Below are positions 1 through 8,285 of a stretch of 64,000 bases of DNA, piece after piece (position 1 is the stretch's first letter; each line of letters starts with the position of its first letter). The position numbers were made by a program, and so were the translations under genes. The stretch is taken from contig NISF01000006.1 in the NCBI GenBank assembly GCA_002270295.1, forward strand, positions 124,001 through 188,000. The letters are read 5' to 3'. The notes beneath the pieces were generated by a model. It saw nothing but the letters and a program-made list of their open reading frames with translations. It was not told where the DNA came from and ran no database searches. Origin of the DNA: Enterobacter sp. 10-1 (GTDB taxonomy: Bacteria > Pseudomonadota > Gammaproteobacteria > Enterobacterales > Enterobacteriaceae).

Positions 1-63
1 CCGGGGATTTTTGTCCAGCGCGTCTTCTCGCTGGAAAAAGCCATTACCGCACAGAGCGCCTGA
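1..63 (+). CDS. pcaI: 3-oxoadipate CoA-transferase subunit A, 3' end only
   Basis: Frame 1 is open from the window edge to a TGA at 61-63 and encodes the last 20 residues of a protein. A new start codon follows 10 bases later, for the B subunit of 3-oxoadipate CoA-transferase. In pca operons the A subunit gene lies directly upstream of the B subunit gene, so this is taken as the PcaI C-terminus. The identification is by position; the visible tail is too short to prove it. Confidence 0.75.
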   Translation, partial: PGIFVQRVFSLEKAITAQSA

Positions 64-73
64 GGAGCCAACG

Positions 74-730
74 ATGCAAAAATTAACTCGTGATGAAATG
101 GCCCAGCGCGTGGCTCTCGATATTCCGGAAGGGGCCTATGTGAACCTCGGTATCGGCTTACCGACCCGCATCGCCAACTATCTGCCGGCGGATAAAGAAG
201 TGTTCCTGCACAGCGAAAACGGCCTGCTGGGAATGGGGGGCAGGCCGCAGCCGGGCGAAGAGGACCCGGAGCTGATTAACGCCGGGAAAGAGTACGTCAC
301 GCTGCTGAAAGGCGGCTGTTTCTTCCACCACGGCGACTCCTTCGCCATGATGCGCGGCGGCCATCTTGATATCTGCGTGCTGGGAGCCTATCAGGTCTCT
401 GCCTGCGGCGACCTCGCCAACTGGAGCACCGGCGCGCCGGACTCGATTCCAGCCGTCGGCGGGGCGATGGATCTGGCCATCGGCGCGCGGCAGGTCTTCG
501 TGATGATGGATCATCTGACCCGCGACGGCGAGTGCAAGCTGGTCGAACGCTGCAGCTATCCGCTGACCGGCGTTGGCTGCGTCAGCCGCATCTACACCGA
601 CCTTGCGGTTATCGATATCACCCCCGGCGGCCCGGTGGTGCGGGAAATCTTCAACGGCCTCTCTTTTGAGGAGCTGCAGCGCATCACTCCGGTGGCGTTG
701 ACCTTCGAACATCTGGCGAAAAGCGCGTAA
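74..730 (+). CDS. pcaJ: 3-oxoadipate CoA-transferase subunit B
   Basis: Transfers CoA from succinyl-CoA to 3-oxoadipate together with PcaI, in the beta-ketoadipate pathway in the cytoplasm. The protein (218 aa) has the class I CoA-transferase B-subunit signature: an ENG motif at about residues 46-48 containing the catalytic glutamate, and a GLPTRIANY segment near residue 29. The start at 74 follows GGAGCC with good spacing; the longer upstream reading would overlap pcaI. It is followed 10 bp later by the thiolase pcaF, so the two last pathway steps are adjacent. Confidence 0.93.
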   Translation: MQKLTRDEMAQRVALDIPEGAYVNLGIGLPTRIANYLPADKEVFLHSENGLLGMGGRPQPGEEDPELINAGKEYVTLLKGGCFFHHGDSFAMMRGGHLDICVLGAYQVSACGDLANWSTGAPDSIPAVGGAMDLAIGARQVFVMMDHLTRDGECKLVERCSYPLTGVGCVSRIYTDLAVIDITPGGPVVREIFNGLSFEELQRITPVALTFEHLAKSA

Positions 731-740
731 GGAACCTATG

Positions 741-1943
741 ATGAATCAGGCATTTATCTGTGATGCGGTACGTACACCCTTCGGTCGCTTTGCGGGCGCT
801 CTGGCGCCGATGCGCGCCGACGATTTAGGCGCGCTGCCGCTAAAAGCGCTGCTGGAGCGCAATCCGGGGCTGGATCCTTCACGCATCGATGACGTGATTT
901 ACGGCTGCGCCAACCAGGCCGGTGAGGATAACCGCAACGTCGCGCGCATGGCGCTGCTGCTGGCCGGCCTTCCGGAAACGGTTCCCGGAAGCACCATTAA
1001 CCGTCTGTGCGGCTCGAGCCTTGATGCGATCGGCGTCGCAGCGCGGGCGATTAAAAGCGGCGAGACTCAGCTGATGATCGCCGGCGGGGTAGAGAGCATG
1101 TCGCGCGCGCCCTTTGTCATGGGTAAAGCTGAAAACGCCTATAGCCGCAGCATGCAGATTGAAGATACCACTATCGGCTGGCGCTTTATCAACGCGCGGA
1201 TGAAGGCGCTGTATGGCGTCGATTCGATGCCGGCAACCGCCGAAAACGTGGCCGCTGATTTCGCGATTTCGCGCGCAGACCAGGACGCTTTCGCCCTGCG
1301 CAGCCAGCGGCGAACCGCAGAGGCGCAGGAGGCCGGGCGCTTTGCCGATGAGCTCATAGCGGTCTCGATCCCGCAGCGTAAGGGCGAGCCGCTGCTGTTC
1401 ACCCGCGATGAGCACCCGCGCAGCACCTCGCTGGAGGCGCTGGCGAAGCTAAAAGGCGTGGTGCGTGCCGACGGCTCGGTGACCGCCGGCAACGCTTCGG
1501 GGGTCAACGACGGGGCCTGCGCGCTGCTGCTGGCAAGCGAACAGGCGCTGATGGCGAACGACCTGCAGCCGCTGGCGCGCGTTGTCGGCGTGGCGACGGC
1601 TGGGGTCGCGCCAAGAATTATGGGCTTCGGCCCGGCTCCGGCAGTGCGCAAGGTGCTGGCATTGACCGGGCTGACGCTGGCGCAGATGGATGTTATTGAA
1701 CTCAACGAAGCCTTTGCCGCGCAGGCGCTGGCGGTGACGCGCGATTTAGGCCTCCCGGACGCCGCCGCACACGTTAACCCTAACGGCGGGGCGATTGCCT
1801 TAGGCCATCCGCTGGGCGCATCCGGCGGGCGGCTGGCGATGACCGCCGCCTATCAGCTACGGCGCACCGGCGGCCGCTACGCGCTGTGCACCATGTGCAT
1901 CGGCGTCGGCCAGGGAATTGCGCTGATTATTGAACGTGTTTAA
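741..1943 (+). CDS. pcaF: beta-ketoadipyl-CoA thiolase
   Basis: Cleaves beta-ketoadipyl-CoA to acetyl-CoA and succinyl-CoA, the last step of the pathway. The 400-aa thiolase has the active-site cysteine in NRLCGSSLDA (about residue 90), the second-half NPNGGAIALGHPLGASG motif, and the C-terminal CMCIGVGQG motif with the second catalytic cysteine. Two ATGs are adjacent (738 and 741). The second is preferred because AAGGA at 729-733 then sits about 7 bp upstream. PaaJ is a close paralogue family, but the pca context favours PcaF. Confidence 0.93.
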   Translation: MNQAFICDAVRTPFGRFAGALAPMRADDLGALPLKALLERNPGLDPSRIDDVIYGCANQAGEDNRNVARMALLLAGLPETVPGSTINRLCGSSLDAIGVAARAIKSGETQLMIAGGVESMSRAPFVMGKAENAYSRSMQIEDTTIGWRFINARMKALYGVDSMPATAENVAADFAISRADQDAFALRSQRRTAEAQEAGRFADELIAVSIPQRKGEPLLFTRDEHPRSTSLEALAKLKGVVRADGSVTAGNASGVNDGACALLLASEQALMANDLQPLARVVGVATAGVAPRIMGFGPAPAVRKVLALTGLTLAQMDVIELNEAFAAQALAVTRDLGLPDAAAHVNPNGGAIALGHPLGASGGRLAMTAAYQLRRTGGRYALCTMCIGVGQGIALIIERV

Positions 1944-1952
1944 GGAGCCAAA

Positions 1953-3305
1953 ATGAGTTTGCTGACCCCGATGATGCGCACCAGCCCGCTAACCGCCTGG
2001 TTTAGCGATGCGCAGCGGGTACAGGGGATGCTGGATTTTGAAGCCGCGCTGGTTCGTGCCCAGGCCGCCTGTGGCATTGTGCCGCAGTTCGCCGTCGCGC
2101 CGGTGGTCAACGCCTGCCGCCATTCGCAGATCGATTTTTCCGCTCTGGGACAGGCGGCGACCCGCGCCGGTAACCTGGCGATCCCGCTGGTCAAACAGCT
2201 CACCGCCTGCGTTAACGCCGCGGACCCGCAGGCCGCTCGCTACGTGCACTGGGGAGCCACCAGCCAGGATGCTATCGACAGCGGTCTGGTTCTGCAGCTG
2301 CGCGGCGCGCTGGCGGAGACCGACTTGCTGCTGCAGCGCCTGACGGCTGAGTTTGCGCTGCAGGCGCAGCGGCATCAGCATACGGTCATGCCGGGGCGCA
2401 CCTGGATGCAGCACGCGCTGCCGGTGACCTTTGGCCTCAAGCTTGCGGGCACCCTCGATGCGCTGCTGCGCTGGCAGCTGCGGCTGCGAGAAATGCGCGC
2501 CCGCGTCCTGGTGCTGCAGTTTGGCGGCGCGGCGGGCACGCTGGACGCGTTAAAAGGGCGCGGGCCGGAGGTCGCCGGGCAGCTGGCGACCGAGCTTGGC
2601 CTGGCGCTGCCGGACGCCCCGTGGCACAGCCAGCGCGATCGGCTGCTGGAAGTGGGCGCCTGGTACGCCGGGGTCTGCGGGACGTTGGGAAAATTTGCCA
2701 ACGACTTTTCGCTGCTGATGCAAACGGAAGTTGCCGAAGTTGCGGAGCCGGTAGGGGAAGGCCGCGGCGGCTCGTCGACGATGCCGCACAAGCGTAATCC
2801 GATCGCCTGCGCGGCGATTCTGACGGCGGCCCAGCACACGCCGGGCCTGGTGGCCTGCCTGTATGCCGGCCAGGTTCAGCAGCACGAGCGCGCGCTCGGC
2901 GGCTGGCAGGCGGAGTGGGAAACGCTGCCGGAGCTGATTACCCTCGTCGGCGGCGCGCTGCAACAAAGCGTCGATCTGGTGCGCGATATGCAGGTTTTCC
3001 CGCAAAAAATGCGCGCCGATCTCGATATGACCCACGGCCTGATTATGGCTGAAGCGGTCACTCTGGCGCTGGCGGAGTTTATCGGTAAGGCCGACGCCCA
3101 TCATCGGGTAGAGGCGCTGTGCCGTCAGGCGATTGACCAGTCGCGCCCGCTGCTGGCGCTGCTGGAAAGCGATCCTCTGGTGAGCCAGCACCTTAGCGCA
3201 AGCCGTTTAACCCAGCTGCTGGACCCGACAACGGCGACCGGCAGTGCGGAAATTTTTGTGCGCCAGGTCGTGGCGCGTTACAAGGAACAACGTGATGAAC
3301 CTTGA
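1953..3305 (+). CDS. pcaB: 3-carboxy-cis,cis-muconate cycloisomerase
   Basis: Cyclises 3-carboxy-cis,cis-muconate to 4-carboxymuconolactone. It belongs to the fumarase/aspartase superfamily. The 450-aa protein carries the superfamily signature GSSTMPHKRNP at about residues 272-282 and an HWGATSQD segment near residue 98. The start follows AAGGAG at good spacing. It lies 9 bp after pcaF and overlaps pcaD by 11 bp, which suggests translational coupling. Confidence 0.93.
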   Translation: MSLLTPMMRTSPLTAWFSDAQRVQGMLDFEAALVRAQAACGIVPQFAVAPVVNACRHSQIDFSALGQAATRAGNLAIPLVKQLTACVNAADPQAARYVHWGATSQDAIDSGLVLQLRGALAETDLLLQRLTAEFALQAQRHQHTVMPGRTWMQHALPVTFGLKLAGTLDALLRWQLRLREMRARVLVLQFGGAAGTLDALKGRGPEVAGQLATELGLALPDAPWHSQRDRLLEVGAWYAGVCGTLGKFANDFSLLMQTEVAEVAEPVGEGRGGSSTMPHKRNPIACAAILTAAQHTPGLVACLYAGQVQQHERALGGWQAEWETLPELITLVGGALQQSVDLVRDMQVFPQKMRADLDMTHGLIMAEAVTLALAEFIGKADAHHRVEALCRQAIDQSRPLLALLESDPLVSQHLSASRLTQLLDPTTATGSAEIFVRQVVARYKEQRDEP

Positions 3306-4059
3306 TTACCAGATTGACGGGCCGGAAGGTGCGCCGGTTATCGTTCTGTCCAACTCGCTGGGTACCACCCGATCGATGTGGCAGCCGCAGCTGGCAGCCC
3401 TAACCGCGCAGTTTCGCGTACTGCGTTACGACACCCACGGTCATGGTCAAACCGCTAAAAGCGGTAAAGTGACCCTCGCCCAGCTTGGTGAAGACGTTAT
3501 TGCGCTGCTCGATCATCTGCAAATTGAGAAAGCCTGGTTTTGCGGGATTTCGATGGGCGGGCTGACCGGACTATGGCTGGGACGCTTTGCCCCGGAACGA
3601 TTTTACGCCATCGCGGTGGCCAATACCGCCGCGCGGATTGGCGACCAGGCCAGCTGGCTCTCGCGGGCGCGGGCCGTCCGTCAGGAGGGGATGGATGTCG
3701 TCGCCGCCGGCGCGGCGGATCGCTGGTTTACCCACGCCTTTCGTCAGAAAGCGCCGGAGGTGGTGGAGTCGCTATGCCATCAGCTGACCCATAGCGATGC
3801 CGAAGGGTATGCCGCCTGTTGTGAAGCGCTGGCGGCGGCCGACCTGCGTAGCGAAGTGGGGCACATTAGTCTTCCAACCCTGATTATCGCCGGGGAAAGT
3901 GACCCTGTCACGACGGTGGCGGATGCTAACTTTTTGCATCAGCAGATCCCCGCCTCGCAGGTGGTGGTAGTGGCCGCATCGCATCTGTCTAATATCGAAG
4001 CGGCGGGGGTATTCAGCGCCGCATTGCTGGGGTTCTTCCGGGGGGAACGGCATGGATGA
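3295..4059 (+). CDS. pcaD: 3-oxoadipate enol-lactonase
   Basis: Hydrolyses 3-oxoadipate enol-lactone to 3-oxoadipate. The alpha/beta hydrolase (254 aa) has the nucleophile elbow GISMGG at about residues 83-88, an acid residue in the GESDPVT segment, and a C-terminal histidine in the ASHLSNIE segment. The ATG at 3295 starts the conserved NLDYQIDG beginning; a longer reading from 3244 lies wholly inside pcaB. It overlaps pcaB at its start and pcaC (8 bp) at its end. Confidence 0.92.
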   Translation: MNLDYQIDGPEGAPVIVLSNSLGTTRSMWQPQLAALTAQFRVLRYDTHGHGQTAKSGKVTLAQLGEDVIALLDHLQIEKAWFCGISMGGLTGLWLGRFAPERFYAIAVANTAARIGDQASWLSRARAVRQEGMDVVAAGAADRWFTHAFRQKAPEVVESLCHQLTHSDAEGYAACCEALAAADLRSEVGHISLPTLIIAGESDPVTTVADANFLHQQIPASQVVVVAASHLSNIEAAGVFSAALLGFFRGERHG

Positions 4060-4441
4060 TAAAGCGCGTTATCAGGAGGGAATGGGCGTACGGCGCAAGG
4101 TGCTGGGCGATGCGCACGTCGACCGCACGCTGGACAAGCTGACCCCGCTTAATACCGAGTTTCAGGATTTTATTACCCGCTACGCATGGGGCGAAACCTG
4201 GACCCGGCCGGGGCTGGATCACCATACTCGCAGTATGATCACCATCGCGATGCTGATAGCGCTTAACCGCGAAGCGGAGCTCAAAATGCATCTGCGCGCT
4301 GCGTTTAATAACGGCGTGACCCGCGATGAGCTCAAGGAGTTGATTATGCACTCCGCGCTCTACTGCGGTCTGCCTGCGGCCAACGCCACGATGCACCTGG
4401 CGCAGCAGGCGTTTGACGAGCTGGACGCGCAGCAGGCGTAA
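4052..4441 (+). CDS. pcaC: 4-carboxymuconolactone decarboxylase
   Basis: Decarboxylates 4-carboxymuconolactone to the enol-lactone used by PcaD. The 129-aa protein is of normal length for the family and has the conserved YAWGETW and RSMITIAMLIAL segments, followed by the NGVTRDELKELI and ALYCGLPAANA helices. The ATG lies in the last codons of pcaD and follows a GGGGGGAA stretch. It is the last gene of the pca run; a hairpin terminator begins 15 bp after the stop. Confidence 0.94.
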   Translation: MDDKARYQEGMGVRRKVLGDAHVDRTLDKLTPLNTEFQDFITRYAWGETWTRPGLDHHTRSMITIAMLIALNREAELKMHLRAAFNNGVTRDELKELIMHSALYCGLPAANATMHLAQQAFDELDAQQA

Positions 4442-4455
4442 GCAAGCGTTCTCGG

Positions 4456-4478
4456 GCCGGGCGTTTGCGCCCGGCTTT
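4456..4478 (+). terminator. rho-independent terminator after pcaC
   Basis: A perfect 8-bp GC stem (GCCGGGCG, loop TTTG, CGCCCGGC) is followed by a short TTT tract. It sits just after the pcaC stop and before the promoter of the MarR-type regulator, so it closes the pca operon. Confidence 0.75.
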
Positions 4479-4567
4479 CCTCGCGTTAACCCTCTATTTT
4501 GTTGACCTCTTCCGGCGCAACCGTCGGCGCTCGTCCTGACAAAATGTGCGATCTTCTTGACACGGCG

Positions 4568-4619
4568 TTGACAAATAGATGCCTGGTCAGTAATTTCATC
4601 TGCAATTACTGACCAGGCA
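4568..4619 (+). promoter_or_regulatory. marR-emrAB promoter with long palindromic operator
   Basis: TTGACA at 4568-4573 and TAATTT at 4591-4596 are separated by exactly 17 bp, a near-consensus sigma-70 promoter. A perfect inverted repeat with 16-bp arms (4580-4595 and 4604-4619, 8-bp spacer) covers the spacer end, the -10 and the start region. MarR proteins usually repress their own operons from such sites, so this is inferred to be the autorepressor operator. A second TTGACA lies at 4557-4562. Confidence 0.8.
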
Positions 4620-4625
4620 AATATC

Positions 4626-5081
4626 ATGAGTAACCATCCGGGTATTATCAATAACAAGTTCCACTTGGGTTTATTAATTCATCTGGCAAACCAGTATAAA
4701 GACCAGCTAATCAGCCAGTACTTCTCCGGCATGGATATTACTGCCGCCCAGTTTAAGGTGCTGATCAGCATCTATAAGGGCGTCACCAGTCCGGTTGAGA
4801 TCAGCAAAAATCTGGTCATGGATGCCGGGGCGATGAGCCGCATGGTGGATCGCATGGTTAAGCGCGATCTCATAAGCCGTTCGCCTAATCCGCAGGATAA
4901 GCGGCAGGTCGTGCTGGCGCTGACCGGCAAAGGCGAGCTGATTTGCGAGCGCTTTGTTAATGAAGCGCTGGCGTCAATCATCAGCGACCTTACCGCCCGA
5001 CTGACCCCCGACGAGTCTCGTTTACTGGTAGAGCTAATGACAAAAATGCTGCCAGACGAAATTGTTGCCCCTCATCGCTAA
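4626..5081 (+). CDS. MarR-family transcriptional regulator
   Basis: The protein (151 aa) is a typical winged-helix MarR repressor. A helix-turn-helix is visible around residues 50-75 (TAAQFKVLISIYKG, then SPVEISKNLVMDAGAMSRMV), and the wing has the DKRQVVLALTGKG pattern with the conserved D-x-R. It is the first gene of an apparent three-gene operon with an EmrA-like and an EmrB-like protein, the same layout as mprA-emrAB. It probably represses the operon until a phenolic or lipophilic ligand binds; the ligand is unknown. Confidence 0.88.
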   Translation: MSNHPGIINNKFHLGLLIHLANQYKDQLISQYFSGMDITAAQFKVLISIYKGVTSPVEISKNLVMDAGAMSRMVDRMVKRDLISRSPNPQDKRQVVLALTGKGELICERFVNEALASIISDLTARLTPDESRLLVELMTKMLPDEIVAPHR

Positions 5082-5105
5082 CGTATTCAAGAAGGTCCGG
5101 ACAAG

Positions 5106-6284
5106 ATGGAAACCACACCTGCACAGCACGCCGAGCGCGGCAGCAAGCGCAAACGCAACTTTATTATTTTACTGATTATTCTGCTGCTTGCCGCCGCAGG
5201 CGGCCTGGCATGGTACCTGCTGTACGCCCGCTACTATGAATCGACCGACGATGCCTACGTCAACGGCAACCAGGTAACGCTGACCCCGCAAATCGGCGGT
5301 ACGGTGACCCAGGTTACGGTGGATGAGGGCGACTTTGTGCAGAAGGGGCAGCCGCTGGTGCTGCTCGATCCGAGCGATACCGAAATTGCGCTGCAGCAGG
5401 CGGAAGCCAATCTGGCCAACACCGTGCGTCAGGTTCGCGGACTCTACAGCACGGCGGATAACTACCGTGCCCAGGTCGCGGCGAAAAGGGTTGCCCTGCA
5501 GACGGCGCAAAACGACTACGCCCGGCGGCAGAAAATCTTCCAGAGCGGCGCCATCGCGGCGGAAGATCTCTCCCACTATCGGGATGCGGTCACCAGCGCG
5601 CAGAGCGACTTAGCCGCCGCTCAGGAGGCGTTACGCACCAACACGGCGATGGTTGATGACACGGTTATCGACAGTCATCCCGAAATCAAAAGCGCGGTGG
5701 CCACGCTGCGTCAGCGCTATCTGGATAATTCGCGCAGCACCATCGTTGCGCCGGTCAGCGGCTTTGTAGCCAAACGCGCGGTCCAGCTCGGCATGCGCGT
5801 CGATTCGGGGACCACCCTGATGGCTATCGTGCCGCTGAATGAGGTTTGGGTCGACGCCAACTTCAAAGAGAGTCAGATGAACGCGATGCGCCTGGGGCAG
5901 AAAGTGACGCTCAGCGCGGATCTTTACGGCGACGACGTGGAATATCACGGCACCATTGAAAGCCTGGGCATTGGCACCGGCAGCGCGTTCTCGCTGCTCC
6001 CCGCGCAGAACGCCAGCGGCAACTGGATCAAAATCGTCCAGCGTCTGCCGGTACGCATCACGCTGGACCCGCACGATATGCAGAAAAACCCGCTGCGGGT
6101 GGGGCTGTCGATGAACGTTCGCGTTGATATTCGCGATACCGATGGCCATCTGCTGCCGCAGCAAACCGTTAGCGCCCCGCGTTTCACCACGGATGTGTAT
6201 CAGAACCCGCTGGAACAGGCGGACCAGCTGGTGGCTAAAATCCTTCATGACAACAGCAAAGCGGTAGCCGCCGGCGCCCGTTAA
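5106..6284 (+). CDS. EmrA-like membrane fusion protein of a drug efflux pump
   Basis: HlyD-family periplasmic adaptor of 392 aa. A basic cytoplasmic N-terminus (SKRKRN, about residues 13-18) precedes one membrane segment (about 19-40). A biotinyl-lipoyl-like domain (TDDAYVNGNQVTLTPQIGG...) follows, then a coiled-coil hairpin and the second lipoyl half (STIVAPVSGFVAKRAVQLG). It should link the EmrB-like transporter next to it to an outer-membrane channel, probably TolC. It lies 24 bp after the MarR gene and 10 bp before the transporter. It looks like a paralogue of emrA rather than canonical emrA. Confidence 0.88.
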   Translation: METTPAQHAERGSKRKRNFIILLIILLLAAAGGLAWYLLYARYYESTDDAYVNGNQVTLTPQIGGTVTQVTVDEGDFVQKGQPLVLLDPSDTEIALQQAEANLANTVRQVRGLYSTADNYRAQVAAKRVALQTAQNDYARRQKIFQSGAIAAEDLSHYRDAVTSAQSDLAAAQEALRTNTAMVDDTVIDSHPEIKSAVATLRQRYLDNSRSTIVAPVSGFVAKRAVQLGMRVDSGTTLMAIVPLNEVWVDANFKESQMNAMRLGQKVTLSADLYGDDVEYHGTIESLGIGTGSAFSLLPAQNASGNWIKIVQRLPVRITLDPHDMQKNPLRVGLSMNVRVDIRDTDGHLLPQQTVSAPRFTTDVYQNPLEQADQLVAKILHDNSKAVAAGAR

Positions 6285-6294
6285 GAGAGACGTT

Positions 6295-7830
6295 ATGCAA
6301 GATAAGGCCGCATTTACGCCGCCCAATATGTGGCTGGCGGTGCTCGCGCTGTCGCTGGCCACGTTTATGCAGGTGCTGGACTCCACTATTGCCAACGTGG
6401 CGCTGCCGACGATTGCCGGCAACCTCGGGGTGAGCGCCGATCAGGGGACCTGGGTTATCACCTCCTTTGCGGTGTGTAACGCCATTGCGCTGCCGCTGAC
6501 CGGCTGGTTTACCCGGCGCTTCGGCCAGCTAAAGCTGTTTATCGGCTCGGTGGTGCTGTTTACCCTGACGTCGTTCCTGTGCGGCTTTGCCCACAGCATG
6601 AGCGAGCTGATTATCTTTCGCGCCCTGCAGGGTTTTTTCGCCGGACCGATGTTCCCGATGTGCCAGACGCTGCTGCTGGTTATCTTCCCGTCGAGCAAGC
6701 GCAGCATGGCGCTCGCGCTGCTGTCGATGGTGACGGTGGTGGCGCCGATTGTCGGGCCTATAACCGGCGGCTGGATCACCGATAACTACTCCTGGCCGTG
6801 GATTTTCTACATCAACGTGCCGATCGGCATCTTCGCCGCGATCGTCGTCTGGACGCAGATGCGCGCGCGGGAAGAGACCACCACCCATGCGCCGATTGAC
6901 TACATCGGCATTGCGCTGTTGGTGCTTGGCGTCGGGCTGCTGCAGGTGGTGCTGGACAAAGGCAACGATCTCGACTGGTTCGCCTCAATTCACATCGTTG
7001 TGATGTCGACGATTTCGGCGATTTCGCTGGTTGCGTTTGTCATCTGGGAGCTGGGCGAGCGCCATCCGATCGTCAACCTGCGCCTGTTTAAGGACCGTAA
7101 CTTTGCTATCGGTACGCTTTCGCTGACCCTGGGCTATGCGGCGTTCTTTGCCATCAATATTATTTTGCCGCAGTGGCTGCAAACGCAGATGGGCTATACC
7201 GCCATTTGGGCCGGGCTTGCCGCCGCGCCGATGGGCGTGCTGCCGCTGGTGATGACGCCGGTTATTGGCCGCTACGCCAATAATTTCGACCTGCGTATTC
7301 TGGCTTCGCTCTCGTTCCTGACGATGGGGGCTTCCTGCCTTATTCGCGCGCAGTTCAACACCGACGTCGATTTTTGCACTATCGCCGAAGTGCAGCTGTT
7401 TATGGGGATTGGCGTCGCGTTTTTCTTTATGCCGATCACCACTATCGTGCTGTCGAACCTCAGCGGGGCGGAGGTGGCGGAAGGCTCCGGTCTGGCGACC
7501 TTCTTCCGCGTGCTGGGCGGCTCGTTTGCGTCTTCGCTGACCACCTGGATCTGGTCGCGGCGGGAGGTGTTCCACCATGCCAACCTGACCGAAAGCGTCT
7601 CTGCTTATAATCCGGCGGCGGTGGACTACGTGGAGAAGATGGGCGGAGCGACCCAGCAGCATATGGCGCTGATCGATAAAACCATTGAGCAGCAGGCCTA
7701 TATGATGTCGACCATCGACTACTTCTGGGTTTTAGGCTGGGGCTTTATGGCGCTGATTGTGGTTATCTGGTTTGCCCGTCCGCCGTTCAGCCGCGCCGGA
7801 GCGCCGGGCGCGCCCTCGGCCGGTCACTAG
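6295..7830 (+). CDS. EmrB-like DHA2-family multidrug efflux transporter
   Basis: Inner-membrane major facilitator protein of 511 aa with about 14 hydrophobic segments, matching the DHA2 (14-TM) drug:H+ antiporters. The N-terminus has the family motif LDSTIANVALPTIAG (about residues 25-39). Antiporter motif C is seen in VVAPIVGPITGGWI (about residues 146-159). With the preceding adaptor it forms an EmrAB-type efflux system. Being next to the pca operon suggests aromatic compounds as possible substrates, but that is only inference. The gene ends just before a structured non-coding element. Confidence 0.88.
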   Translation: MQDKAAFTPPNMWLAVLALSLATFMQVLDSTIANVALPTIAGNLGVSADQGTWVITSFAVCNAIALPLTGWFTRRFGQLKLFIGSVVLFTLTSFLCGFAHSMSELIIFRALQGFFAGPMFPMCQTLLLVIFPSSKRSMALALLSMVTVVAPIVGPITGGWITDNYSWPWIFYINVPIGIFAAIVVWTQMRAREETTTHAPIDYIGIALLVLGVGLLQVVLDKGNDLDWFASIHIVVMSTISAISLVAFVIWELGERHPIVNLRLFKDRNFAIGTLSLTLGYAAFFAINIILPQWLQTQMGYTAIWAGLAAAPMGVLPLVMTPVIGRYANNFDLRILASLSFLTMGASCLIRAQFNTDVDFCTIAEVQLFMGIGVAFFFMPITTIVLSNLSGAEVAEGSGLATFFRVLGGSFASSLTTWIWSRREVFHHANLTESVSAYNPAAVDYVEKMGGATQQHMALIDKTIEQQAYMMSTIDYFWVLGWGFMALIVVIWFARPPFSRAGAPGAPSAGH

Positions 7831-8285
7831 CCGCGAGGTGATAAAAAACGTGCCCGAGCTGCGCCTGTCAATTCGATCGTTGCCTGCTTTTTCCTCGATC
7901 GTTGTTGCTCTCCGCAGTGATGGACATTTTGGGATGAAAAGGCGTGCAGCGGGGCCCTGGACCCCGCTGAAATCGGCGAACCGAAGGCCGGAAGACAAGG
8001 GCTGGCCGCCAGGGATGGCGGCAAGAGGCGAATCGAGACAGGAGCGAGCCCCGGAACGGGCGAGCAGGTCGAGTTGAGCCGACCGCAGGCTGCAGGCCGG
8101 GAGGTGAGCGCAGTGCGCAGCACCGATTTCCGTGCGGGACCGCGGGGATTGTTAAGGGGAAGATGGTTATCTTCCCCTTAACCCGGTCACTTCGCACTGA
8201 GGCCGCATGTTCTGCCTGACGTAGGGTGAACGGAATACCTCTTAGCTAAATGATACCACGCAGCGCCCGGCTTTAGCCGGCAACA
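7831..8285. repeat. structured, GC-rich non-coding element between convergent genes
   Basis: This 455-bp gap lies between the efflux transporter and the fumarase, which converge. It contains several clean inverted repeats: CAGCGGGG/CCCCGCTG at 7947-7969, GCCGCC/GGCGGC at 8005-8022, and a perfect 14-bp-arm hairpin with a 4-base loop at 8151-8182. A small CCGGCT/AGCCGG stem at 8267-8280 lies just past the fumarase stop and may terminate it. Apparent reading frames here look like non-protein composition. I suspect a dispersed repeat or structured RNA but cannot name a family. Confidence 0.5.

Noticed and set aside
7757-8197. Several frames of about 100 codons on both strands in the structured gap after the efflux genes
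   Set aside because: Composition is Arg/Pro/Gly-rich, they overlap hairpins and lack ribosome sites, so they look like random frames in GC-rich non-coding DNA.
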